The translations under genes and the position numbers were made by a program. A stretch of 34,786 nucleotides of DNA. Source: an uncultured Alphaproteobacteria bacterium. GTDB taxonomy: Bacteria > Pseudomonadota > Alphaproteobacteria > HIMB59 > GCA-002718135. The notes beneath the pieces are model-generated. The model was given only the letters and a program-made list of their open reading frames with translations. It did no database searches and had not been told where the DNA came from. The first letter of the stretch is position 1; each line of letters opens with the position of its first letter. Shown one piece after another: positions 17,854 to 26,415 of this stretch. The stretch spans positions 1 through 34,786 of the forward strand of contig CABYBP010000011.1 in NCBI GenBank assembly GCA_902517315.1. The letters run 5' to 3'.

Positions 17854-18627
17854 ATGCATATCAATATTGAAAAGGTTTCTCATCAATATGAAACTAAACA
17901 AGGTATGCTTCCTGTTTTAAAAGATCTTTCGTTATCAATTAATAAAAAAGGTTTTACTGCTATAGTAGGTCCTTCAGGTTGTGGAAAATCTACAATAACT
18001 AGATTAGTCAGTGGGTTAATTAAACCTACTGATGGTAATATTTTTATTTCAAATAAAAGAATTACATCTCCACTTTCTACAGTGGGGATGGCTTTTCAAA
18101 ATCCAGTTTTATTAGAATGGAGAAATGTAATTAAAAATATAGTTCTTCCACTAGAGATAGTATCAAAAAATATGTCATATTCTCAAATGAAATCAAATGC
18201 ATTAGATTTACTTAAGTTAGTAGGATTGCAAGAATTTGAAAATAATTTACCATCTGAATTATCTGGTGGCATGAAACAAAGAGTTTCACTCTGCAGATCT
18301 CTTGTTCATAATCCAGAAGTATTAATTTTAGATGAGCCTTTTGCAGCTTTAGATGCATTTACAAAAGAAGATTTATGGGACGTTATGCATAAATTAAAAA
18401 AAGAGCGAGACTTTACATGTATTTTAATAACTCATGATTTAAGAGAAGCCGTATATTTAGCTGATCAAGTAATTGTTTTATCTGGAAGGCCAGCCTCATT
18501 ACAGTACGACGTAAAAACTAATTTTAATGAAGAAAATAAAATTTCTGATTTATATTCACCAGAAGTTACAGAATTACTTGCTACACTTAGAAATCAAATT
18601 GAAATAGCTCAGCATAAAAATGACTAG
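17854..18627 (+). CDS. ABC transporter ATP-binding protein (TauB/SsuB-like)
   Basis: This cytoplasmic ATPase powers the importer. The 257-residue protein has Walker A GPSGCGKST at 39-47, the Q-loop in AFQNPVLLEW, the ABC signature LSGGMKQR, Walker B VLILDEPFAALDAF, and the switch His in LITHDL. It belongs to the subfamily that pairs with SsuC/TauC-type permeases. There is no Shine-Dalgarno before the ATG, unlike the upstream binding-protein gene. It overlaps the permease gene by 8 bases. Confidence 0.93.
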   Translation: MHINIEKVSHQYETKQGMLPVLKDLSLSINKKGFTAIVGPSGCGKSTITRLVSGLIKPTDGNIFISNKRITSPLSTVGMAFQNPVLLEWRNVIKNIVLPLEIVSKNMSYSQMKSNALDLLKLVGLQEFENNLPSELSGGMKQRVSLCRSLVHNPEVLILDEPFAALDAFTKEDLWDVMHKLKKERDFTCILITHDLREAVYLADQVIVLSGRPASLQYDVKTNFNEENKISDLYSPEVTELLATLRNQIEIAQHKND

Positions 18628-19378
18628 AATAAATAATTTTATTATACCTTTATTGAGCCTTATAATTTTTTGTTTGTTATGGGAATTATTGGTTTGGTAT
18701 AATGATTGGCCAAATTATAAAATGGCTTCTCCTTCAGATTTATGGCCAGCATTTTGGAAGTTTAAATATCTTTTTTTAATATATGGTTGGGAGACATTAT
18801 GGAGAACCGTTGTAGGATTAATTCTATCTGTTTTAGTAGGATTAAGTTTGGGTATTATGATGGGATTTTCAAAAACAATTAGAATAGGTTTATATCCTAT
18901 CCTTGTTGGATTTAATGCCATTCCTAAAGCAACAGTAGTCCCAGTAATTGCATTAATTTTTGTCGGTATGCACAATATGAATACAATTATAATTGTAATT
19001 CTTATTTCGTTTTTTCCCATTTGTGTTTCAATTTCGATTGGGTTATCAACTTTGGAAAGAGAATATGAAGATATACTTTTATCTTTAGGTGCAAAAAAAT
19101 TTGAGATTTTTTATAAAATTGCTTTACCAAAAACATTACCAGAATTTTTTGGAGCATTAAAAGTATCAACAACACTTGCGTTTATTGGAACTAATTTAAT
19201 GGAGATTATTGAACCCCATGGAAAAGGATTAGGGCATTTGTTTGATAGTGGAAAAATTAGCGCAGATTATCCGTTAATGTTTGCAGTATTGATCACATTA
19301 GCTGTTATGGGAATATTTTTATATTATATTGTAGTTTATCTTGAAAATATTTTTGCTGGTTGGGCAATTAGAAAATAA
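18620..19378 (+). CDS. ABC transporter permease (BinDep_transp_1 type)
   Basis: This is the membrane-spanning subunit, probably a homodimer. The 252 residues contain about six hydrophobic segments, beginning at residues 6-25 and ending near 225-245. The cytoplasmic EAA coupling loop reads LSLGAKKFEIFYKIALPKTLPE, split here as LSLGAKKFEIFYKI followed by ALPKTLPE. The composition and the preceding TauB/SsuB-like ATPase match the nitrate/sulfonate/thiamine-precursor importer class. It is the last gene of the operon; the next gene is convergent after 54 bases with no convincing terminator. Confidence 0.92.
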   Translation: MTRINNFIIPLLSLIIFCLLWELLVWYNDWPNYKMASPSDLWPAFWKFKYLFLIYGWETLWRTVVGLILSVLVGLSLGIMMGFSKTIRIGLYPILVGFNAIPKATVVPVIALIFVGMHNMNTIIIVILISFFPICVSISIGLSTLEREYEDILLSLGAKKFEIFYKIALPKTLPEFFGALKVSTTLAFIGTNLMEIIEPHGKGLGHLFDSGKISADYPLMFAVLITLAVMGIFLYYIVVYLENIFAGWAIRK

Positions 19379-19432
19379 AGTGTAGTCAGATAAAGTTTAA
19401 TAATACAAATTGTTAAATAAAATCGTTAATAT

Positions 19433-19762
19433 TTAATTTACCAACTTAAAAATGTTTCGATTTAAAGATGATATCAGTGCGTCCAAACTTTCAAATTTCT
19501 TGTTTTGATTTTTTGATTTTAAATTATAAAAAATTTTCCTTTTTTTTCTCTCTAGCGATTTATTTAGAATGCATTCTGGAGCTGCTAGACTATGTTTAAA
19601 TATATAAAAAAATGCATTGTTTTTATTAAAATCAATAGCATAATCTTTCCATTCTCCACTAGAGACTCCTTTAGAATAAAGATTTAAGATTTTGGCAAGC
19701 TCATCTTTGGAAAAGTAGAGATTGTGATTGTTAGTTGAAGCACTAGATGTTACTAAGCTCAT
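19433..19762 (-). CDS. DUF2794-like conserved alphaproteobacterial protein
   Basis: The 109-residue protein matches my recollection of the DUF2794 family: an N-terminal LYFSKDELAKILNLYSKGV helix, then the SGEWKDYAIDF motif at about 35-45 and NNAFFYIFKHS. The family is widespread in Alphaproteobacteria and has no known function. The C-terminal third is Lys/Asn-rich and poorly conserved. Its start lies only 24 bases from that of the divergent thioredoxin-like gene, and a TATATT on its strand ends 8 bases before its ATG, suggesting a leaderless transcript. Confidence 0.78.
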   Translation of the reverse strand: MSLVTSSASTNNHNLYFSKDELAKILNLYSKGVSSGEWKDYAIDFNKNNAFFYIFKHSLAAPECILNKSLERKKRKIFYNLKSKNQNKKFESLDALISSLNRNIFKLVN

Positions 19763-19770
19763 AATTTAAG

Positions 19771-19778
19771 AATATAAC
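19771..19778. promoter_or_regulatory. Overlapping divergent -10 elements (DUF2794 / thioredoxin-like gene)
   Basis: The 24-base gap between the two divergent start codons contains AATATAAC. Read on the plus strand, TATAAC (19773-19778) ends 8 bases before the thioredoxin-like ATG. Read on the minus strand, TATATT (19776-19771) ends 8 bases before the DUF2794 ATG. Both messages would be leaderless and their initiation complexes would be mutually exclusive. The -35 regions would lie inside the opposite gene and match poorly. Confidence 0.5.
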
Positions 19779-19786
19779 AAAAATTT

Positions 19787-20338
19787 ATGCCTGTAAATGC
19801 TCCAAATGATAATTTAGATGTATTAGCACCATCATTTAATCTTAAAAATATTGATGATGAGATGCTTTCATTAGATAATGCAAAAGGATTAAATGGTACT
19901 GTTATCGTTTTTATATGTAATCATTGTCCATATGTTAAGGCAATTGCAAGTAGATTAAAAAAAGATGCTGATGAGTTACTAGAGCACTCAATAAATACAG
20001 TTGCTATTATGTCCAATGACGTAATTAACTATCCTGACGATTCATTTGATAATATGAAAATTTTCTCTGATAAATATAAATTTAATTTTCCGTATCTTTA
20101 TGATCAAACACAAGAGGTTGCAAAAAATTATCATGCTGTTTGTACTCCAGATTTTTTCGGTTTTGATAAAGATCTTAAATTAAAATATAGAGGTAGAATA
20201 GACTCAGGTTTAATGAATGCAAATCAAAATTCAAATTTTGAAAGAGATCTTTTTAATGCAATGATTAAAATCAAAAATGAGGGAGTAGGCCCAACTAATC
20301 AAATGAATAGTATTGGTTGTTCAATAAAATGGAAATAG
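19787..20338 (+). CDS. Thioredoxin-fold (peroxiredoxin-like) protein
   Basis: The 183-residue protein resembles the AhpC/TlpA-like thioredoxin family whose active site reads CNHCPYV (C44, C47), with a further conserved Cys in VCTPDFFGFD. It has no signal peptide or membrane anchor and is probably cytosolic. Related proteins are annotated as redoxins or PRX-like; the redox partner is unknown. It is first in a tight operon: the YfgM-like gene follows after one base, then bamB and der. No Shine-Dalgarno precedes its ATG. Confidence 0.85.
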   Translation: MPVNAPNDNLDVLAPSFNLKNIDDEMLSLDNAKGLNGTVIVFICNHCPYVKAIASRLKKDADELLEHSINTVAIMSNDVINYPDDSFDNMKIFSDKYKFNFPYLYDQTQEVAKNYHAVCTPDFFGFDKDLKLKYRGRIDSGLMNANQNSNFERDLFNAMIKIKNEGVGPTNQMNSIGCSIKWK

Positions 20339-20339
20339 T

Positions 20340-21002
20340 ATGAATCAAGATAATAAAAATCAAAATTTATTTAAAAAAATACAAAATTTTATTTTTAAAA
20401 ACTACATACAATTAGTAATTTCATTATCAATTTTGCTAATTATTTTTATTGGTTTCCAAACATATAATTATTTTAAAATTCAAAAAATTAAAAACTCTAG
20501 TATAAGTTTTTTTGATATTATCCAAGATGATCAAAATGATTTAAGTAGTTTAAAAAGCCTAATTGATGATAATAATATTTTTTCTATTTTATCAAAATTA
20601 AAATTAATTCAGCAAAATAATGAAAATAAAAACTTTAGTTACTCTAATGAATTGTATAAAGAATTACTTACCTCATCAAATTTAGATGATTTGTATAAAT
20701 CGGCTATTGCTGCAAATGCTTCATACACAATGATTAATGCATCTTATGAAGACAATACTAATAATTATTTAAATGATATATCAATTTATATAAATAATAT
20801 TAATGATGAGTTGGATAGTTATTTTTCTATTAAAAGAGAATTAGAATATTTGTTAATCGTTACAGAAATTGACCTTTATAAATCTGAATATAATAATTCA
20901 AAAGCATTGGACAAATATAATGAAATATTTAAATCAAGTTTGATTTCTGCCTCTACAAAAGAAAGAGTGAAAAAGATTCATGAGTTTCAGCTTTATAAAT
21001 AA
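20340..21002 (+). CDS. YfgM-like membrane-anchored TPR protein
   Basis: In Gammaproteobacteria YfgM is an ancillary SecYEG/periplasmic chaperone partner encoded just before bamB and der, and this gene holds the same place. The 220-residue protein has one hydrophobic segment at about 22-44 after a basic N-terminus, then a helical, Asn/Ser-rich periplasmic domain compatible with degenerate TPR repeats. Primary sequence similarity is weak, so the call rests on topology and synteny. It overlaps bamB by 23 bases. Confidence 0.7.
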   Translation: MNQDNKNQNLFKKIQNFIFKNYIQLVISLSILLIIFIGFQTYNYFKIQKIKNSSISFFDIIQDDQNDLSSLKSLIDDNNIFSILSKLKLIQQNNENKNFSYSNELYKELLTSSNLDDLYKSAIAANASYTMINASYEDNTNNYLNDISIYINNINDELDSYFSIKRELEYLLIVTEIDLYKSEYNNSKALDKYNEIFKSSLISASTKERVKKIHEFQLYK

Positions 21003-22224
21003 AATATCGCTATATCTATCTTTCATATTTATTATTTCATGTCAGGATACGATTTCATCATTAAGAAATAATGAAAAAATAGATTCTGAAGATTATACCT
21101 TTCAATTAGAAACAGAACAATTTTTAGATTTTAGTTTTTTTGAACAGTATGCAGATAACGTAATTGATAACTATACATACAAAGCATCTAACTATAATTT
21201 TTTAGATAAAGATCAAGTTGTATTAAAAATTAATAACTATGAATCAAAATATGACAATAATGAACCAATAAATGTCATATACCTCGATGAAAGTATTTAC
21301 TCATTCAATAAAGATGGGGAACTTCTAAAGTTTGATTTAAATAATGGAAAGTTGATTGAAAGAATTAATATTGATTTAGATCAAGAAAAAAAAGTACCTA
21401 TATCTTTTTCTATTTATAATAATGATTTTATTATTGCTTTTAAATCAGGAGAAGTAGTAAGAATTAACAAATTAGGACAAGTTATTTGGTTATTTAAAAA
21501 TAAAGATTTATTAAATACCCCAGTAAAAATATTGGATGACTATTTAATAATATTATATCCACAAAAAATAATTTTTTTATCAATTTTTAGTGGAGATATA
21601 ATTTATGAGAAAGTTTTTAAATCAAGTAATATAATTCAATCATCGGGAGGTAAAATTGAAAATTATTTTAATATTGTTTTCTTTATACTCCCTAATAGCG
21701 AATTTAATTCTTTGGACACATATTTATTTGAGGAACATAGTTTAAATTTCGACAATATTGAACTTAATACTTCACTTAATAATCTAAAGGATCAAATACA
21801 CCTGTACAAAAATTTTCTAGTTTATTTTGATGATGGCAATATTATTCATACTTACGACATTAATAAAAACAAGTTTCTATTAGTTAATTTTAGAATAAGT
21901 AACTCTTCTTCTTCTGTATTATTTAATAATTCACTAATTTCTAAAAATGAAAATTTTGTTGAATTATATAATATTCAGAATGGAAAGTTATTCTCAAGAA
22001 TTAATATTAACAAAATACTAAATAAAAAATCAAAAATAATAAATTCTTTAATTATAAATAAAAATATTCATTTATTTACAGACAATGGTGAAATAATAAT
22101 ATTAGATCAAAATCTTGAAATTCAAGAAACGGTAAATCTTAAAATTAAAAATATTAATAAAGTTTATAATTATCAAAATAAAATTTTTATAAGTACTGAA
22201 AAAGGTATTACATATATTTATTAA
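20980..22224 (+). CDS. bamB: Outer membrane assembly lipoprotein BamB (PQQ-like beta-propeller)
   Basis: BamB is the beta-propeller lipoprotein of the BAM complex, which inserts outer-membrane proteins. The 414 residues start with a short signal peptide and a lipobox-like FIIS-C with C21 as the acylated residue. The mature part repeats beta strands with motifs such as LLKFDLNNGKLIERINI and VVRINKLGQVIWLFKN, typical of PQQ-like blades. Position directly before der (one-base gap) supports the identity, since bamB-der linkage is common in Proteobacteria. The sequence is divergent and Asn/Ile/Lys-rich, so the exact blade count is not clear. Confidence 0.82.
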   Translation: MSFSFINKISLYLSFIFIISCQDTISSLRNNEKIDSEDYTFQLETEQFLDFSFFEQYADNVIDNYTYKASNYNFLDKDQVVLKINNYESKYDNNEPINVIYLDESIYSFNKDGELLKFDLNNGKLIERINIDLDQEKKVPISFSIYNNDFIIAFKSGEVVRINKLGQVIWLFKNKDLLNTPVKILDDYLIILYPQKIIFLSIFSGDIIYEKVFKSSNIIQSSGGKIENYFNIVFFILPNSEFNSLDTYLFEEHSLNFDNIELNTSLNNLKDQIHLYKNFLVYFDDGNIIHTYDINKNKFLLVNFRISNSSSSVLFNNSLISKNENFVELYNIQNGKLFSRININKILNKKSKIINSLIINKNIHLFTDNGEIIILDQNLEIQETVNLKIKNINKVYNYQNKIFISTEKGITYIY

Positions 22225-22225
22225 A

Positions 22226-23515
22226 ATGAATATATTGATTTTAGGTATGCCAAATGTAGGCAAAACATCATTTTATAATTTAATTACAAATAAAAATAAC
22301 AATATAATTCATGATACCATTGGTACAACAAGAGATTGGCATGTATCACCTCTTAAATCAAATAGTAATATTGATGTATATGATACACCAGGAATAATTA
22401 ATCAAAAAAGTTTAGTAACAAAGAGTGTCAGTAACATAATAAGGAAAATAGATATTTTTGTTTATGTTATTGACTATAAAGCTGAGAATTATTTTATAGA
22501 TAAAGAATTGATTAATGAATTAAGAAAATTTAATAAGGAAATATTAGTTATTATCAATAAAGATGATAACCTCAAACAAGACAAAAAAATTGACAACCTT
22601 GGTATCAAGAATATTTTTTTTATCTCATGTTCACACAATATAGGCATTCCAGGCTTTTTAGATTTTTTATCAAAATATGATGTTAAAGATAATAGGTTAA
22701 TAAATTATGATTTTTCTTTAGGGTTATTTGGCAAAACAAATGTAGGCAAAAGTACTCTCTTAAACAAATTAGTTGGATTTGAGAGATCAATTGTTAGTAA
22801 TCAACCAAAAACTACAACTGATATTGTTTCTTCTTCATATAATTTTAAAGGTAATACCTATTCAATTAAAGACACTGCAGGTTTAATTAAAAAAAATAAA
22901 ATTGATAAAAATAGTCTTGATTTTTATGTCACCAAAAAAACTTTATCGATTATCAATGAAATTAATTTAAATATTTTCCTTATTGATATTGAACAAGGCT
23001 TTGATACTCAATCAAAAAAAATATTTAATTTAATTTATCAAAAATCTAATATTTTATTATTTATAATTAATAAAACTGATTTAGTTAAAAAAAATAAAAA
23101 GAAAGTAATTAATGAATTAATTAAAGATATTAATTATGAATTTTCTCAATCTAAAAACATAATTATTCTACCAATTTCAACACTAAATAAAAAAGATATT
23201 ATATTTTTAAAAAAAAAGATTCGTGAACTAATTTTAGAAATTAATAAAAATATATCAACTTCACAAATTAATAAATGGTTAAATCATGTTGTTGAAAATA
23301 ATTCTCACCCAAGAATAAATGGAAAAGAAGTTAAATTTAAATATGGTACTCAGGTTTCAAAAAATCCTTTAACAATAAAAATTTTTTCAAACTTTTCTAA
23401 AGAAATATCTAATTCATATAAAAGATACTTGCTTAATAATTTTTATAATTTCTTTAAAATTAAAAGTAGAAATTTAAAAATTTTATTTTCTAAATCTAAG
23501 AACCCTTATGATTAG
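22226..23515 (+). CDS. der: Ribosome biogenesis GTPase Der (EngA)
   Basis: Der is the tandem-GTPase that assists 50S subunit maturation. The 429 residues contain G domain 1 (G1 GMPNVGKT, G3 DTPG, G4 NKDD), G domain 2 (G1 GKTNVGKST, G3 DTAG, G4 NKTD) and the C-terminal KH-like domain (PRINGKEVKFKYGTQ). The first P-loop reads GMPNVGKTSFYN where GRPNVGKSTLFN is usual, a mild variation. It closes the operon and ends 3 bases from the convergent cvpA. Confidence 0.95.
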   Translation: MNILILGMPNVGKTSFYNLITNKNNNIIHDTIGTTRDWHVSPLKSNSNIDVYDTPGIINQKSLVTKSVSNIIRKIDIFVYVIDYKAENYFIDKELINELRKFNKEILVIINKDDNLKQDKKIDNLGIKNIFFISCSHNIGIPGFLDFLSKYDVKDNRLINYDFSLGLFGKTNVGKSTLLNKLVGFERSIVSNQPKTTTDIVSSSYNFKGNTYSIKDTAGLIKKNKIDKNSLDFYVTKKTLSIINEINLNIFLIDIEQGFDTQSKKIFNLIYQKSNILLFIINKTDLVKKNKKKVINELIKDINYEFSQSKNIIILPISTLNKKDIIFLKKKIRELILEINKNISTSQINKWLNHVVENNSHPRINGKEVKFKYGTQVSKNPLTIKIFSNFSKEISNSYKRYLLNNFYNFFKIKSRNLKILFSKSKNPYD

Positions 23516-23518
23516 CAA

Positions 23519-24064
23519 TTATTGATCTGTACTCGTATAACTCTCAATAATATTATTATTATACTCAGAAATTTGCATAAGAATATTAGAATTTTCTACA
23601 AGAAATGAATGAAAATTTTTCAATATCTCAACATTATTATTATCAGTTAAATACAATACGCTACTGTAAATTATATATGAAAATAGAATGCCATATAAGA
23701 TTCCAAAAAATTTATCAAATATCACTCCTAAAATTTGTTTATCTAAGTCACTATTTAAAAATTTTCTTATTCTTTTAAATATAAATAAACTAATTAAGAA
23801 AATTATTGGTATCGAAATAATTATACTTATAACGCTTACAAACTGTTCAAATCTTTGTAAAAAATTAATATTTAAGAGTTGTTCACTTAAAAAATTTGAA
23901 AGATATTGATAACTATATATGGTTACAAATACAGAACCAACCCATGTTAATAATCCTAATATAGAATTGATAAATCCTTTTGAGAAACTAAAAATAACAA
24001 TTACTGCAGTTAAAATTAATATAACATAATCGAAAAATATTAATTCAAAGTTTAAAAAAGTCAT
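23519..24064 (-). CDS. cvpA: CvpA family inner-membrane protein
   Basis: CvpA is a small multi-spanning protein first linked to colicin V export and later to envelope stress tolerance. The longest frame begins further upstream, but the ATG at 24064 (181 residues, MTFLNFELIFFD) overlaps the stop codon of the preceding transporter gene as ATGA and starts the protein at the expected place. Four hydrophobic segments are evident, with the family's FSKGFINSILGLLTWVG near residues 25-41. In many Alphaproteobacteria it precedes purF; here it is the last gene of the operon. Confidence 0.85.
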   Translation of the reverse strand: MTFLNFELIFFDYVILILTAVIVIFSFSKGFINSILGLLTWVGSVFVTIYSYQYLSNFLSEQLLNINFLQRFEQFVSVISIIISIPIIFLISLFIFKRIRKFLNSDLDKQILGVIFDKFFGILYGILFSYIIYSSVLYLTDNNNVEILKNFHSFLVENSNILMQISEYNNNIIESYTSTDQ

Positions 24065-26415
24065 TTTTGATATTTCAATATTGATGGTAAAGTAATTAAT
24101 ACTCCTATCATAGCAAATATCATTGCCAAACTGGTAAACAGACCAAAATAAACTGTTGGAACAAAATTTGATAGACAAAGAGTGAGGAACCCTGCAGTTA
24201 TTGCGATGGTTGTAATTAAAACTGCATTTCCTACAGTTAAATGTGTTTTTTCAATCATTTCATTATGATTTTTAGCTAACTTCTGATTTTCCTTGTAACG
24301 ATAGATATAATGTATTGTGTTATCAACGGCTATACCAATCGATATTGCTGCAATTGTAATTGTCATAATATCAAGCGGTATTTTGAGCAATCCAATTAAA
24401 CCTAGAATAAATGTTGAGGCTAAAATATTTGGAATTATTCCAATTATACTTAATTTTATGGATCTAAATAATATTACAAACATTATAAAAATAGCTAAAA
24501 TTACAAAACCTAAGGATTTTATTTGTGAGCTAAATAAAGATTTTAACATGTTATTATATAATACTAATAGGCCGTTAACTTTAAATTCTTCCAAGTTATC
24601 GAATTCATTCAATAAAAAAGAATTAATGTCATTAATAAGATCATTCCTTTTAATATCTTTCGAATCTTTTACTCTTGTAGAAATTTTTATCATGTTGTTG
24701 TCAATATTTAGATAAGGATCAATCAAATCAGTTTTATAATCAATAGGTATTTCATTATACAATACTGATAATTCAAACATTGATAAGTCATTATTGTTTA
24801 TCTGATTTGCAGTGTCTATAAGAGAATAAATTGAAGTAATTTTTCCAATTTCAATTCTATTTTCTAAATATTGATGAATAGATTTAATTGTTTCAATTTT
24901 TTCATTTGTGAACCAAATATTATTTTCTTCCTTAAACAGATCATCTGAAAAAAAATCATCCTCTATTTCTAAGTCGTCTTCTTCTTCCTCAACATTTATT
25001 GTTGTATTAAATATTGTATCATCATTTTTAAATTTAAGAATAATGTCTAATGGCGTAGTCCCTCCTAATTCATTATCTATAAGATACATTCCTTTATAAA
25101 TTTCTGTATTTTTTTTAAAATATTTTACAAATGAGTTTTCTACATTCAGATTGGTAATTCCATATAGAGAGATGAAAAATATTAGAATGTTTAATCCAAG
25201 AATATATCTGCTATTTTTGTATGCAAAGGGATAAAAAGATTTTAAAAAACTCAAATTTAGAGAATAGTTTTTTTCCTCTTTTGTAAAGAAAGACACAATT
25301 AGAGGTAATATTAAGAACGATGAAATTAAAACTATTAATAGTGCTGCTATCATTATAATTCCAAAATCAATTACAGGTTTAATGTCTGATATTACTAGCG
25401 ATACAAAAGCAACAATTGTAGTGAGAAAGGTATAAAAACAAGGCCAAAACATCATACTAAAATTTTCAATAATTTTAATATTCCTTTGTAAATAATTATT
25501 CATTATATGAACATTCATAGAAATAGATAAAACAAACATTATGGATAAGAAGTTAGCTGAAACTGCTGTAATTTCAAAATTAATAAAACCTGCTAAACCT
25601 ATTGATAAATAAACTGCACTAATTGAAGTAAATAAAATAGCAAATACCCATTTGACTCTTCTAAAAATTGAGAAAAGAATTAAAATTATAATTAAAAGAA
25701 CAATTAAACTGAATGTTAAAATATCATTCTTCACATAAGAAATTACATCACTAGATATCATTTCTACTCCACCTAAATAGTATGTAAAATTTTGATTACT
25801 ATTAATAATAATATTTCTTATTTTTTTTATTAATTGACTTCTTTCATTGTCTATTTCTGTTTTTATTTCGTAATATTTTCCTTGAGATAAATAAAAATTT
25901 TTGTTTTCCTTAAGATCAATCGCTTTACTGTTTTCATTAAGGAAAATTATAATAGAAGTTATATTTTTATTTTCATTAATAATTTGATCACTATATATAG
26001 GACTCTTTGCAAACTCATTTAAAACATCATTAATTTCTAAATTTGTATCTATTATGGTTTCATAATTATTGTTTGCTAAATCTAAAAGATTAGTTTTATT
26101 TAAAAGAAGAATAGGGGCTTTATTAATGTTAAAAACAGAATAAACTTCTGGTAAATCAGATAATTTTTTGCTTATTTTTTCTATTTCAGTTAATAATAAT
26201 TTATCTATTTTATAATTACCTTTGATCGCTATTATAAGGCTGTTTTTTGTAGGAAATAGATCCTGATAATAGGAAAAATATTTAAAATCTTCATCACTTT
26301 GTGATACCAAACTATCAGAAGAAGCATCTATTCTAAAATCTTTAATATAGAAACTGGAAAAAAATAAAGATAGTATAAAAAAAATAAATAAAATAAATTT
26401 TAATTGTTTACTCAT
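24061..26415 (-). CDS. RND/MMPL superfamily transporter
   Basis: The protein has the RND/MMPL (sterol-sensing-like) architecture: TM1 at about 8-25, a periplasmic domain, and a six-helix bundle from about residue 220. The same layout is then repeated, ending with ITIAAISIGIAVDNTIHYIYRYKE and a final helix pair. I use the ATG at 26415 (784 residues), not the TTG 24 bases before it. It lacks a partner adaptor, so it belongs to the group of predicted lipid or hopanoid exporters and not to tripartite drug pumps. A strongly acidic loop (EEEEDDLEIEDDFFSDD, around residue 470) lies in the second periplasmic domain. It overlaps alr by 8 bases and cvpA by 4. Confidence 0.85.
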   Translation of the reverse strand: MSKQLKFILFIFFILSLFFSSFYIKDFRIDASSDSLVSQSDEDFKYFSYYQDLFPTKNSLIIAIKGNYKIDKLLLTEIEKISKKLSDLPEVYSVFNINKAPILLLNKTNLLDLANNNYETIIDTNLEINDVLNEFAKSPIYSDQIINENKNITSIIIFLNENSKAIDLKENKNFYLSQGKYYEIKTEIDNERSQLIKKIRNIIINSNQNFTYYLGGVEMISSDVISYVKNDILTFSLIVLLIIILILFSIFRRVKWVFAILFTSISAVYLSIGLAGFINFEITAVSANFLSIMFVLSISMNVHIMNNYLQRNIKIIENFSMMFWPCFYTFLTTIVAFVSLVISDIKPVIDFGIIMIAALLIVLISSFLILPLIVSFFTKEEKNYSLNLSFLKSFYPFAYKNSRYILGLNILIFFISLYGITNLNVENSFVKYFKKNTEIYKGMYLIDNELGGTTPLDIILKFKNDDTIFNTTINVEEEEDDLEIEDDFFSDDLFKEENNIWFTNEKIETIKSIHQYLENRIEIGKITSIYSLIDTANQINNNDLSMFELSVLYNEIPIDYKTDLIDPYLNIDNNMIKISTRVKDSKDIKRNDLINDINSFLLNEFDNLEEFKVNGLLVLYNNMLKSLFSSQIKSLGFVILAIFIMFVILFRSIKLSIIGIIPNILASTFILGLIGLLKIPLDIMTITIAAISIGIAVDNTIHYIYRYKENQKLAKNHNEMIEKTHLTVGNAVLITTIAITAGFLTLCLSNFVPTVYFGLFTSLAMIFAMIGVLITLPSILKYQK

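Noticed and set aside
19379..19440. AT-only inverted repeat TTAAATA...TATTTAA between the ABC permease and DUF2794 genes
   Set aside because: The arms are only 7 bases of A/T and have no flanking T run, so a bidirectional terminator is not supported.
24317..25099. Open frames antisense to the RND/MMPL gene
   Set aside because: They have no domain-like sequence or start signals. One (24908-25099) is a serine run that mirrors the acidic Glu/Asp codons of the real gene.
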